A stretch of 64,000 bases of DNA, taken from NCBI RefSeq assembly GCF_004361855.1, contig NZ_SNWQ01000002.1, positions 310,001 to 374,000 of the forward strand. Reading direction: 5' to 3'. The notes beneath the pieces are model-generated. The model searched no databases. It worked only from the letters and a program-made list of their open reading frames with translations, and was not told the DNA's origin. This DNA is from Kribbella caucasensis (GTDB lineage: Bacteria > Actinomycetota > Actinomycetes > Propionibacteriales > Kribbellaceae). This document shows positions 39,033 to 48,204 of the stretch, piece by piece. Positions within the stretch are counted from its first letter, which is position 1; each line of letters begins with the position of its first letter. A program made the position numbers and the translations under genes.

Positions 39033-39925
39033 GTACCCCCGCAGCAGCCGCCCGCCTGCGGGACCGGCTGACCACCGCGAGCATGGTCGGTCCCGCGCTG
39101 CTGCTCTTCGTCGTGATGCTCGTGGTCCCGGTCGGCCTGTCGATCTACCTGAGCCTGACCGACTGGAACGGGTACAGTGCCAACCCGGCGATCGTCGGGT
39201 TGCAGAACTACCTCGATCTCGCTCGCAGCGAGGAGGCGATCCGCGCCGGGTGGGTGACCCTGCTGATCGCCGCCGTCGGCACCGTCCTGCTCAGCGTGCT
39301 GGGTCTCGGTTTCGCGCTGCTGGTGAACGGTGCGTCCCGGTTGAACGCGTTCTTCCGGGTCGTGCTGTTCTACCCGCACGTGCTGAGCGCACTCGTCGTC
39401 GGCTTCCTGTGGAGCGCCGTACTCGGGACGTCCGGCGTGGTGAACGGCTTCCTGACGTCCAAGGGCGCCGAGGTGCTGCCGTTCCTGTCGAACCCGAACT
39501 GGGCGCTGGCGAGTCTGATCGGCGTACTGGTCTGGGCCGGGTTCGGCGTCAACGTGGTGCTCTACCTGGCCGGTCTGCAGACCGTGTCGCGTGATCTGCT
39601 CGAGGCGGCGCGGATCGACGGCGCCTCACCGCGGCAGACGTTCCTCAACGTCACACTGCCCGCGCTCGCACCGGTGGTGACGGTCAACCTGGTGCTGTCG
39701 CTGGTGACGTTGCTGAAGACGTACGACCTGGTCGTCTCGCTGACCGGTGGTGGTCCGGCCGGGTCCACGCAGACGGCGGCGTACCTGATCCTGTGGGACT
39801 CGTTCCACAACAACGCGCTCGGCTTCGGTTCGGCGCAGTCCGTCGTACTGATGCTGGTCACCGCGGGTCTCGCCCTCACGGTCGCGCGGCTGCGGTCGCG
39901 GGTGGATCAAGGGGTGAAGGCATGA
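39029..39925 (+). CDS. ABC sugar transporter permease 1
   Basis: A 298-aa MalF-type permease with about six membrane segments, starting LLLFVVMLVVPVGLSIYLSL. The EAA loop is EAARIDGASPRQTFLNVTLP, which contacts the ATPase. GTG 39029 overlaps the lipoprotein stop, and the ATG of permease 2 overlaps its own stop. Confidence 0.92.
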   Translation: MSTPAAAARLRDRLTTASMVGPALLLFVVMLVVPVGLSIYLSLTDWNGYSANPAIVGLQNYLDLARSEEAIRAGWVTLLIAAVGTVLLSVLGLGFALLVNGASRLNAFFRVVLFYPHVLSALVVGFLWSAVLGTSGVVNGFLTSKGAEVLPFLSNPNWALASLIGVLVWAGFGVNVVLYLAGLQTVSRDLLEAARIDGASPRQTFLNVTLPALAPVVTVNLVLSLVTLLKTYDLVVSLTGGGPAGSTQTAAYLILWDSFHNNALGFGSAQSVVLMLVTAGLALTVARLRSRVDQGVKA

Positions 39926-40806
39926 GTGTGATTCGCCTTCCTCGGGTGAAGACGGAGGTGGTGCGGCCGAAGCCTGTGCGGCTCAAGGGCGGCGGGCGGA
40001 TCGCGTTCCTGGTCGTGACGAGCGTGCTGATGCTGGTGCCGATGTACCTGCTCGTGGTGAGCGCGTTCAAGTCACAGCAGGACATCCTCACCCACCCGTT
40101 CTCGCTGTCGCCGGACCTGCTCACGACCGAGTACCTGCAGAAGGCCTGGACCAACCCGGACTTCAACATCGGAAAGGGGTACGCCGTCACCGCGCTGTTC
40201 GTGGTCTCGGTGAACATCCTGTCCGTCGCGCTCGCCGGACCGGTGTCGTACGTGATCGCCCGCCGTACCGAGCGCCGGTACCGCGTGCTCCTGCTGCTGT
40301 TCGTCGCCGGCACGTTCATCCCCAGCCAGGTGCTGGTGATCCCGGTCGTCTACACGCTGAAGTTCCTCGGGCTGATGGGGACCATCCCGGGGTTCGTGCT
40401 GTTCGAGACGACGCTGACCCTGCCGTTCTCGATCTTCCTGTACGCCGGGTACATCATGACCATCCCGGCGAGCCTGGACGAGGCGGCCGCGGTCGACGGG
40501 GCCGGCAAGCACCGGATCTTCTGGTCGATCGTGTTCCCGCTGATGAAACCGGCCGTGGTGACCATGGTCATCCTGAACACCTTCTCGGTGTGGAACGACT
40601 TCGTGAACCCGCAGATCATCCTCGGCCCGGGCAGCGGCCTCTACACCGTCACCACCGGCGTCTACGCGGCGGTGAGCCAGTACTCGACCGACTACACGGT
40701 CGTCTTCCCGACGCTGCTGCTCGCGGTGGCGCCACTGCTGGTGATCTTCGTGCTGCTGCAGCGGCACGTGATCAGCGGCCTCACGGCAGGAGCGACGAAG
40801 GGATGA
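39922..40806 (+). CDS. ABC sugar transporter permease 2
   Basis: A 294-aa MalG-type permease with six predicted helices. The EAA loop is DEAAAVDGAGKHRIFWSIV. ATG 39922 overlaps the preceding stop (ATGA), and the next gene starts inside its own stop codon. Together with permease 1 it forms the import channel. Confidence 0.92.
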   Translation: MSVIRLPRVKTEVVRPKPVRLKGGGRIAFLVVTSVLMLVPMYLLVVSAFKSQQDILTHPFSLSPDLLTTEYLQKAWTNPDFNIGKGYAVTALFVVSVNILSVALAGPVSYVIARRTERRYRVLLLLFVAGTFIPSQVLVIPVVYTLKFLGLMGTIPGFVLFETTLTLPFSIFLYAGYIMTIPASLDEAAAVDGAGKHRIFWSIVFPLMKPAVVTMVILNTFSVWNDFVNPQIILGPGSGLYTVTTGVYAAVSQYSTDYTVVFPTLLLAVAPLLVIFVLLQRHVISGLTAGATKG

Positions 40807-42782
40807 CGACGATGACCAGCAGTTCGCGTGTCACAGCCGCAGTCCCAGGCACTGTCACACCCCCGCCGACTGTCGTCGCCCAGACGCCAGTGGGGAGCCC
40901 GCCTGCGTGGGCGATCATGCAACGCCGCCTGTTCGACGTGATGGACGAGGGCTGGTGGCTGTTCCGCGAACGCTACTGCCTGCCCGACGGCAGCCTCCGG
41001 TACTCCGGACCCGTTGCCAGCCGGGACGGCGCGGACGACTTCTACGAGGCGTTCGTGAACTGGCCGGTGCTCTACCAGCTCGGTGGCGCGGACGACCTGA
41101 TCGACGTCGCCAAGTGGCACTGGGAAGGTGTCACGCGCCAGCTCACCGACCTGGGCTTCCTGGTCGACGAGTTCGAGCGCGGGTACGACTGGTTCCACAT
41201 CGGCGAGTCGATGATCTTCTTCTACTCGCTCTGTGCGGCCGACCCGGGCGACGAGGAGTTCCGCGAGCGGGCGTACCGCTTCGCAGAGCTGTATCTGCCC
41301 GGCTCGCCGGCCGGTAACTACGACGCGGCCACGAAGACGATCCGCGCACCGCACAACGGTGGCAGTGGTCCGCGCTGGGGGATCAGCGACGAGTGGCGCT
41401 CGTACGGCGCCGATCTCACGAACATGCGCATCTTCGGGCTGCCGCTGCCCGGCGTACCGGGGATCCAGACCTGGGACGACCTCAAGGATCCGGCCAAGGC
41501 CGACCTGATGGGTGCGGAGATGATCCGGCGGCTCGGCGCCGGCGACGTCGCGGTGAACCTGGCGGCGACCACGCTGACCGCCAACGCCTGGCTCTACGAC
41601 CACAACGACCGGTTCGCGGCCTGGACGCTGGAGTACCTCGACGCCTGGCAGCAACGCGCCGCGGCCAACGGCGGCCTGCTCCCGGACAACGTCGGTCCGA
41701 GCGGTGAGGTCGGCGAGTTGCACGACGGACGCTGGTACGGCGGCAACTACGGCTGGAACTGGCCGCATGGCGTCTACAGCGTCGGCTCCGCGGCCTGCAT
41801 CGCGGCGTTGAACGGCGTACTCCTGACAGGCGACTCGAGCAGGCTCGACATCGCGCGGAAGCTGCTGGACCACCTGTACGAGCGTGGCACCATCGGCGCA
41901 GTCGACGAGACCGAGATGAGCATCCGCGACCGGTGGCAGGCCGAGCTCGGTGAGGACTGCGCGACGCCGACTCTCCTGATCCCGAACCGGCACGGCGACG
42001 ACGGCTGGTCCGACTACCAGCCGCCGCAGCTGGGTCTGCCGACCTGGTTGTGGCAAGCCTCCTTCGAGTCGTCCGATCGTGAACGGCTGCGACAGCTCAG
42101 GGAACGCAGCGGCTACGACTGGCGGACCGTGCGCGACTTCCGGAACAAGGAGGACGCCGGTCACGAGGCGCCCTGGCTCGCCTACCTCGCGGGTGACAAC
42201 CCCGGCTATCCCGAGGCAATGCTCGGTGTCGCGCTCTCCCAGGTTCAACGCCGGATGGACCTGATGGCCGTCGACACCACCGACCCGGCCGAGATGAACA
42301 TCCACCACTGGCAACGCCACAACCCGGTCGCGACCGAGGCACTGCTCCAGCTGACCACTGGTACGCCGCAACTCCTCTACAACGGTGGTCTGCTGCCGTT
42401 ACGCGTGCTGTACCTCGACCCTGAACGCGGTCGCCCCGGTCTCCCCGCCGATGTCGCCGCGCTGGTCGACACGGTCGAGTCCGATCGCACCGGGTTGCAG
42501 CTGGTCAACCTGTCCGCGACCCAGACCCGCCGCGTGATCGTCCAGGCCGGCAGCTTCGGCACCGACCGGATCGACGAGGCCGTCGTCACCACCGCGAAGG
42601 GTGACTACCCCGGCCCGTCGCCCGCGTACACATCGCCGCCGCCGACGCCGGGGACCGAGACGATCGTTGTCGGCGGCAACCGTCTTGAGGTGACCATGCC
42701 ACCCGGCCGGACCATCCGGCTGGAGCTGGAGCTGACCCGGAACGCCTACCAGGCGGCCCACGTGGCGCTGCCCGCCGACTGA
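40803..42782 (+). CDS. Uncharacterised probable (alpha/alpha)6-barrel enzyme
   Basis: A 659-aa protein that I cannot place in a named family. It is rich in aromatic and acidic pairs across many helices (DEGWWLFRERYC, DDFYEAFVNWPVLYQLGG, GYDWFHIGESMIFFY, YGGNYGWNWPHG), a pattern typical of six-hairpin glycosidases, lyases or epimerases. A C-terminal beta-sandwich of about 150 residues follows. There is no signal peptide, so it should act on material imported by the ABC transporter whose last stop it overlaps (ATGA). A TTA codon occurs at 42399. It is a strong candidate for a new carbohydrate-active family. Confidence 0.6.
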   Translation: MTTMTSSSRVTAAVPGTVTPPPTVVAQTPVGSPPAWAIMQRRLFDVMDEGWWLFRERYCLPDGSLRYSGPVASRDGADDFYEAFVNWPVLYQLGGADDLIDVAKWHWEGVTRQLTDLGFLVDEFERGYDWFHIGESMIFFYSLCAADPGDEEFRERAYRFAELYLPGSPAGNYDAATKTIRAPHNGGSGPRWGISDEWRSYGADLTNMRIFGLPLPGVPGIQTWDDLKDPAKADLMGAEMIRRLGAGDVAVNLAATTLTANAWLYDHNDRFAAWTLEYLDAWQQRAAANGGLLPDNVGPSGEVGELHDGRWYGGNYGWNWPHGVYSVGSAACIAALNGVLLTGDSSRLDIARKLLDHLYERGTIGAVDETEMSIRDRWQAELGEDCATPTLLIPNRHGDDGWSDYQPPQLGLPTWLWQASFESSDRERLRQLRERSGYDWRTVRDFRNKEDAGHEAPWLAYLAGDNPGYPEAMLGVALSQVQRRMDLMAVDTTDPAEMNIHHWQRHNPVATEALLQLTTGTPQLLYNGGLLPLRVLYLDPERGRPGLPADVAALVDTVESDRTGLQLVNLSATQTRRVIVQAGSFGTDRIDEAVVTTAKGDYPGPSPAYTSPPPTPGTETIVVGGNRLEVTMPPGRTIRLELELTRNAYQAAHVALPAD

Positions 42783-42822
42783 CCTTCCCGATCAAGCCAT
42801 CACGAGTACTAGGAGACATATC

Positions 42823-43632
42823 TTGAGCAGCGGTATCGAACAAGCTCCGGCGGTTCCGATCTGGGACCTGCCGGTGCGCGGCGACACTCCGCCGGCGCCC
42901 GATCCCGGCCTCGTGTCGCGGCTGTCCGAGATCGGCGCGGCCACCGCCTGCGCCCGGTTGCACGGACAGGGGATTCGCCGGACCTTCCTCGACGGCCCGA
43001 CCAGCATGTTCCCGGGCAAGAAGGTGGTCGGCCGGGCCCTCACCCTGCAGTTCATGCCGCAGCGCGAGGACATCGCCGACGGCCAGACGCAGGAGTACAT
43101 CGAGCGCAGTACGGCGCTGTGGGCCGTGCTCGACGAGGTCCAGCCCGGCGACGTCCTGGTGGTCCAGGCCTACGGCAGCCACACCACCGGCTGCTTCGGC
43201 GACATGCTGGTCCGCTACTTCAAGCTCCGTGGCGGCGCCGGCATCGTGGTGGACGGCCGGATCCGCGACGTACCGCGGGTCTCGCAGCTCGACGTGCCGA
43301 TCTGGTCGACCGGAGCCACCCCGCACTACGCGTCCCAGTCCGAGTTGTTCCCCTGGGCGTACAACGTCCCGGTCGCGGTCGGCGGCGTCCTGACCCTGCC
43401 AGGCGATCTGGTCGTTGCCGACGACGACGGCGCTGTCGTCGTACCACGACAGCGCGCGGAGGCCGTCGTACAGGCGGCTGCCGAGCACGACGCCTGGGAG
43501 AAGTTCAGCCGGCGCCGGATCGACGAGGGCGCACCGCTGCGCGACTACTACCCCCTGACCGAGAAGACCCGCCTCGAGTACGAGAGCTGGCGTGCCCAGA
43601 ATTCCACCCAGAACGGCAACGCCGGAGACTGA
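42823..43632 (+). CDS. RraA-fold protein (HMG/sugar-acid aldolase family)
   Basis: A 269-aa RraA/dimethylmenaquinone-methyltransferase-like protein. The characteristic core is GDVLVVQAYG, CFGDMLVRYFK and GIVVDGRIRD, holding the Asp/Arg residues used by 4-hydroxy-4-methyl-2-oxoglutarate and oxaloacetate aldolases/decarboxylases. TTG 42823 has AGGAGA 6 nt upstream and lies 40 nt after the previous gene. In a catabolic operon an aldolase or decarboxylase role is more likely than RNase E regulation. Family members also act in plant-derived aromatic and sugar-acid pathways. Confidence 0.8.
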   Translation: MSSGIEQAPAVPIWDLPVRGDTPPAPDPGLVSRLSEIGAATACARLHGQGIRRTFLDGPTSMFPGKKVVGRALTLQFMPQREDIADGQTQEYIERSTALWAVLDEVQPGDVLVVQAYGSHTTGCFGDMLVRYFKLRGGAGIVVDGRIRDVPRVSQLDVPIWSTGATPHYASQSELFPWAYNVPVAVGGVLTLPGDLVVADDDGAVVVPRQRAEAVVQAAAEHDAWEKFSRRRIDEGAPLRDYYPLTEKTRLEYESWRAQNSTQNGNAGD

Positions 43633-43652
43633 TCTGAGAGGACCCCGCCCAC

Positions 43653-45521
43653 ATGTCCAGACACAGCAGCAGGCGTACGGCGTTGAGCGTCGGCGCCGGT
43701 CTGGTTGCCACGGCCCTGGTGACCGTGGCAGCCGTCAACCTGAACACCCAGCCTGCCGGCGCGGCCAAGTGCGAGAACTTCTACCTGGCGACCGACGGCG
43801 ACGACGCCGGCAAGGGCACCGAGAAGGACCCCTGGAAGACGATCACCCGGGCCCGTGACGAGATCCGGGCGCAGAAACTCAACGACACCGCCCACATGGG
43901 TTGTGACATCACCGTCAACCTCAAGACCGGCGAGTATCCCGTCTCGTCGACCATCCAGTTCGACCAGCGCGACTCCGGGACCAACGGGCACCGCGTGATC
44001 TACCGCAGCGTCGACGGACCGGGTAAAGCGACGCTGTTCGGTGGCGAGGAGATCACCGGCTGGGCGCCGTACAAGGACGGGATCTACAAGGCGAAGGTGG
44101 ATCCGTCGAAGCCGTTCTACACGCTGTTCGAGGACGGCACCCGAGCTACGAACGCCCGATACCCGAACCGCGGCACCGAGGACACCTGGTCGCCGTACCT
44201 GACGTCCATCCTCTACGAAGAGGACAAGATGGACGTGCGCAACTGGATGTGGGGCACGCCCGGTGACTGGGACCCCACCTGGGACCTGAGCCAGGCGTCG
44301 GTGACCATCTGGTCGGGCGGGTCGTGGTCGTGGTTCACCGACACGATCCCGCTGCTGGATACGAACTTCAAGAAGACGCAGACGACGCTGAAGCACTGGA
44401 CCCGCTACGCGATGGTCAACAGCCGCGGCGGTTCGCGGTACTTCTTCCACAACTCGCTCAGCTTCCTCGACCAGCCGGGCGAGTACTACCTCGACTACAA
44501 GGCCGGCGAGGTCTACTACAAGCCGCGCGGCGGCACGATGGACGGCGTCCGGGTGCTGCGGCCGACCGTGAAGACAGTCCTGGATCTCGCTGGTGCTTCG
44601 CCTGATCAGCGGCTGCATGATGTGACGTTCGACGGGCTTGGTGTGCAGTACTCCGACTTCGTCACCTGGTACCGCAACGGGTGGGTGTCCAGTGGGGACG
44701 CCGGCCTCGAGCACAAGTACCCGGAGTACGACCGGCAGATCGAGATGCCGCGGAACCGCTTCGGCGCGATCCGGCTGACGAACACGAGCAACATCGACCT
44801 GTCGCGGTTGCGTCTGTCCGACACGGGCTTCACCGGGATCTACCTGCTGTTCGCCAACGACCACACCCGGATCACCGACAGCCTGCTGGAGAACATCGGT
44901 GCCGATGGCATCAAGGTGGAAGGCGGCTGGCCGGGTGAAGGTGACCTGAGCAACCACCACACCATCTCGAACGTCTTCATCGACCACATCGGCGAACTGG
45001 TACCGGGTGACGCGGCCGGCATCGAGCTGATGGACACCGGCAACAACACGATCTCCAACATCGTCGTGAAGCACAGCGCCCGGTACGGCATCAGCCTGGA
45101 GTCGCGACCGGAGGTGAAGGACGGCGATCAGTACACGTCCGGCAACAGCTTCAAGTACATCCGGCTGGAACAGGTCGGCCTGGACAGCGGCGACATGGGC
45201 GCCTTCTACACCTACGGCATCGACAACCAGGAGCCGCACCCGGTGCAGAACACCGTGGAGCAGGTGGTCATCGGTGACGTGATCCCCGACCCGTCAATGC
45301 CGGACGCCGGCGGTACCCGCGGCGTGCACATGGACGCCGGCGGTTGTGGGTTCTCGTTCGCCGACATCGAGGTCGGGAAGGTCTCCGACGACAAGTACCA
45401 GTCGTACAAGTGCAACCAGGTCACCAACGCCAACTGGGTGACGGGTTTCGACGCGTCGAAGATGGAGTACGACAAGATCGGCGTCCTGCCCACCTTCCCG
45501 TACGACGTGACAGGCCGGTGA
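43653..45521 (+). CDS. Secreted parallel beta-helix protein, GH141-like (copy 1)
   Basis: A 622-aa right-handed beta-helix protein with an N-terminal signal (Arg-rich start, hydrophobic stretch about 12-28). The entry motif FYLATDGDDAGKGTEKDPW, then a TRARDEIR helix, is typical of the GH141/GH120-type group. The conserved surface strip includes DGIKVEGGWPGEGD and HIGELVPGDAAG. GH141 members include an RG-II fucosidase and xylanases. ATG 43653 has GAGAGGA upstream. A close paralogue follows 7 nt later. The family assignment is by overall pattern and moderate. Confidence 0.68.
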   Translation: MSRHSSRRTALSVGAGLVATALVTVAAVNLNTQPAGAAKCENFYLATDGDDAGKGTEKDPWKTITRARDEIRAQKLNDTAHMGCDITVNLKTGEYPVSSTIQFDQRDSGTNGHRVIYRSVDGPGKATLFGGEEITGWAPYKDGIYKAKVDPSKPFYTLFEDGTRATNARYPNRGTEDTWSPYLTSILYEEDKMDVRNWMWGTPGDWDPTWDLSQASVTIWSGGSWSWFTDTIPLLDTNFKKTQTTLKHWTRYAMVNSRGGSRYFFHNSLSFLDQPGEYYLDYKAGEVYYKPRGGTMDGVRVLRPTVKTVLDLAGASPDQRLHDVTFDGLGVQYSDFVTWYRNGWVSSGDAGLEHKYPEYDRQIEMPRNRFGAIRLTNTSNIDLSRLRLSDTGFTGIYLLFANDHTRITDSLLENIGADGIKVEGGWPGEGDLSNHHTISNVFIDHIGELVPGDAAGIELMDTGNNTISNIVVKHSARYGISLESRPEVKDGDQYTSGNSFKYIRLEQVGLDSGDMGAFYTYGIDNQEPHPVQNTVEQVVIGDVIPDPSMPDAGGTRGVHMDAGGCGFSFADIEVGKVSDDKYQSYKCNQVTNANWVTGFDASKMEYDKIGVLPTFPYDVTGR

Positions 45522-45528
45522 GCCGACA

Positions 45529-47430
45529 ATGTCACTCAGTTGTCATCGATCGCTTCGCTGGGGATCAGGGCTGATCATCGGGCTGGCGGTCGGTCTGTTG
45601 GTGCCGGCGGCGGTCTTCGGCGGCTCGGCGCTGGGTGCCGGCGCCGCGCCTGGTGCTCACCAGGCCGGTTGCACGTCGTTCTGGGTGTCGCCGGACGGAA
45701 ACGACTCGGCGATCGGCACCCAGGCCAAGCCGTGGCGGACGGTTGAGCATGCCCGCGACACCATCCGCGCACGCAACCTGAACAAGCACCTGTCCTGCGA
45801 CCTGGTGGTCAACCTGAAGGCCGGTACCTACAAGGTCGACAAGACGATCACCTTCGACGACCGCGACTCCGGGTCGAACGGCCAGCAGGTCGTCTACCGG
45901 AGTGCGGACGGTCCAGGAAAGGCGGTGTTCGAAGGCGCCACCGAAGTCACCGGTTGGACGCCGTACAAGGACGGCATCTTCAAGGCGCCGGTGGACGTGG
46001 ACCAGCCGTTCTACACGGTGTACGCCGAGGGGCAGCGGGCGACAACCGCGCGGTACCCGAACCGGCGGTCGGACGAGGAATGGGCGCCGTACCTGCGCTC
46101 GATCCTGTTCGACCCGACCAAGGAAGCGGTCCGGGACCAGATCGGGTTCAACGCCGGGGACATCGATCCGGCCTGGGATCTGCGGCTCGGTACGTCGTGG
46201 CCGGCGCAGGTCACGGTCTGGTCGGGCGGATCCTGGTCGTGGTTCACCGACACGGTTCCGATGCTGGACATCAACTTCACCAAGCGGCGGACGACGCTGG
46301 TCTACCCGGCGCGGTACGGGTTCATCAACTCCGGCGGCGGCTCGCGGTACTTCGTGCAGAACTCGCTCAGCCTGCTCGACCAGGCGGGCGAGTACTACCT
46401 GGACTACCCGGCGAAACAGCTGTACTACAAGCCGGCCGGCGGCACGATGGACGGCGTCGAGGTCCTGCGGCCGACAGTCACCCAGGTGTTCACGCTCACC
46501 GGCGCATCGACCAGTCGCCGGGTGGAGAACCTGACGCTCGACGGCCTGGCGATCCAGCACACCGACTTCATGGACTGGTATCGCTACGGCTGGAACGGCA
46601 CCGGCGACTCCGGCTTCAAGCACAAGTACCCGAAGTACGACACGCAGATCGAGCTGCCGCGCAACCGTTGGGGCGCGATCACGCTGACCAACACGCGCGG
46701 GGTTCGGTTGACCCGGCTGCACATCCAGCAGACGGGGTTCACCGCGATCGAGCTGCTCTTCGCCAACGAGCGCACCACCGTCTCGGACAGCTTGCTCGAG
46801 CACCTCGGCAACGACGGCATCAAGGTCGAAGGCGGCTGGCCGGGTGAGGGCGACCTCGCCCACGACAACACCTTCACCAACAACTACATCCACCACGTCG
46901 GCGAACTGGTGCCCGGCGACTCGGCCGGTGTCGAGATCATGAACAGCGGTCGCAACGAGATCAGCCACACCGTGGTCGAGCACGGCGCCCGGTACGGCAT
47001 CAGCATCGAGTCCCGGCCGGAGATCCCGAACGCCGACAACTACACCGGCGGCAACCAGGTCCACCATGTCCGGTTGTCCCACCTCGCCAAGGACAGCGGC
47101 GACACCGGTCCGTTCTACGCGTATGGCGTCCGCAACCAACCGCCGTACACCCCGGACGCGGCCGTGTCGCAGCTGATCATCGACGATGCCCACGCCGATC
47201 CGTCGATGCCGGACAGCAAGCCGTACGGCGTGCACATGGACTTCGGCGGCTGCGGATTCGCGTTCTCCGACGTGAAGGTGACGAACACCGAGAGCGATCC
47301 GTATCACGGGCCGTCCGCGGGACCGTGCTCCACCTTCGCCAACGTCAGCTGGGAGGCCGGGTTCGACGACTCCCGGATGCAGTACGACCGGATCGGCGTA
47401 CTGCCGTCCTTCCCCTACGAGAAGCCCTGA
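45529..47430 (+). CDS. Secreted parallel beta-helix protein, GH141-like (copy 2)
   Basis: A 633-aa paralogue of the preceding gene with the same blocks in the same order: FWVSPDGNDSAIGTQAKPW, WSGGSWSWFTDT, GIKVEGGWPGEGD and HVGELVPGDSAG. The signal peptide is longer (hydrophobic core about 14-35). ATG 45529 lies 7 nt after the first copy's stop. The two copies likely arose by tandem duplication and may cleave two linkages of one substrate. Substrate unknown; the presence of GH95 and fuconolactonase genes upstream makes fucosides plausible. Confidence 0.68.
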   Translation: MSLSCHRSLRWGSGLIIGLAVGLLVPAAVFGGSALGAGAAPGAHQAGCTSFWVSPDGNDSAIGTQAKPWRTVEHARDTIRARNLNKHLSCDLVVNLKAGTYKVDKTITFDDRDSGSNGQQVVYRSADGPGKAVFEGATEVTGWTPYKDGIFKAPVDVDQPFYTVYAEGQRATTARYPNRRSDEEWAPYLRSILFDPTKEAVRDQIGFNAGDIDPAWDLRLGTSWPAQVTVWSGGSWSWFTDTVPMLDINFTKRRTTLVYPARYGFINSGGGSRYFVQNSLSLLDQAGEYYLDYPAKQLYYKPAGGTMDGVEVLRPTVTQVFTLTGASTSRRVENLTLDGLAIQHTDFMDWYRYGWNGTGDSGFKHKYPKYDTQIELPRNRWGAITLTNTRGVRLTRLHIQQTGFTAIELLFANERTTVSDSLLEHLGNDGIKVEGGWPGEGDLAHDNTFTNNYIHHVGELVPGDSAGVEIMNSGRNEISHTVVEHGARYGISIESRPEIPNADNYTGGNQVHHVRLSHLAKDSGDTGPFYAYGVRNQPPYTPDAAVSQLIIDDAHADPSMPDSKPYGVHMDFGGCGFAFSDVKVTNTESDPYHGPSAGPCSTFANVSWEAGFDDSRMQYDRIGVLPSFPYEKP

Positions 47431-47445
47431 GGTTCCCAAACTGTT

Positions 47446-48204
47446 ATGGACACCGAACGATTCAAAGGCAAGGTCGCGCTGATCACCGGAGCCGGCTCCG
47501 GGATCGGCGCGGCCACCGCCCGCCGGATCGCCGCGGAAGGTGGCACCGTCGTGGTCTGCGACCGCGACGGGGTGGCGGCGGAGAAGCTGGGCGCCGAGCT
47601 CGGCGGCCGCGGCTACCACCTGGACGTCACCGACCCCGACCGTACTGAGGAGGTGGTGGGGGCGGTGACGGTCGAGCTCGGCGGCGTGCACGTGCTGGTC
47701 AGCGCCGCCGGGGTCGACGTCTGCGACACCGTGCCGAACACCACCCCGGAGCAGTGGCGGACGATCCTGGACGTCGACCTGACCGGGGTCTACCACTCCT
47801 GCCGGGCGGTGCTGCCCGGCTTCCTGGACCAGGGCGGCGGCGCGATCGTGACGATCTCGTCGGCGATCGGCACCGTCGGCGAACGGAACCGGTCGGCGTA
47901 CTGCGCGGCCAAGGCCGGGGTGGAGAACCTGACCCGGGCGATGGCCCTCGACCACGGTCGCGCCGGAGTTCGGGCGAACTGTGTCGCGCCCGGCCTGATC
48001 GACACCCCGTTGATCCGCAACGGCAAGGTCGGCGGGGCCGACGATCCGGGCGCCATGCAGGCGATGGTCGACCGGCATCACGCGCTCGGCCGGATCGGGC
48101 GGCCCGAAGAGGTCGCGGCCGCGATCGCCTTCCTGGCCAGCGACGACGCCTCCTTCGTCACCGGCGCGGTGCTTCCGGTCGACGCCGGATGGACGGCCCA
48201 ATGA
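47446..48204 (+). CDS. Short-chain dehydrogenase/reductase
   Basis: A 252-aa classical SDR. Cofactor motif TGAGSGIG, then SAAG for NNAG. The catalytic Ser lies in ISSAIG, with YCAAK supplying Tyr and Lys. CDRD after strand 2 points to NAD. ATG 47446 is 15 nt after the beta-helix stop, and the gene overlaps the CoA-transferase (ATGA). It may oxidise a hydroxyl of a sugar acid (compare 2-keto-3-deoxy-L-fuconate dehydrogenases) or of a CoA ester. Confidence 0.88.
   Translation: MDTERFKGKVALITGAGSGIGAATARRIAAEGGTVVVCDRDGVAAEKLGAELGGRGYHLDVTDPDRTEEVVGAVTVELGGVHVLVSAAGVDVCDTVPNTTPEQWRTILDVDLTGVYHSCRAVLPGFLDQGGGAIVTISSAIGTVGERNRSAYCAAKAGVENLTRAMALDHGRAGVRANCVAPGLIDTPLIRNGKVGGADDPGAMQAMVDRHHALGRIGRPEEVAAAIAFLASDDASFVTGAVLPVDAGWTAQ

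Noticed and set aside
42823..43632. RNase E regulator RraA proper
   Set aside because: The protein is longer than RraA (269 aa) and sits in a catabolic operon. The fold is shared with aldolases, so the regulator name is not justified.
45565..48201. 878-codon open frame on the minus strand
   Set aside because: It lies antisense to the beta-helix and SDR genes and is only open because of GC-biased third positions. Its translation is low-complexity Arg/Val/Asp-rich without motifs.
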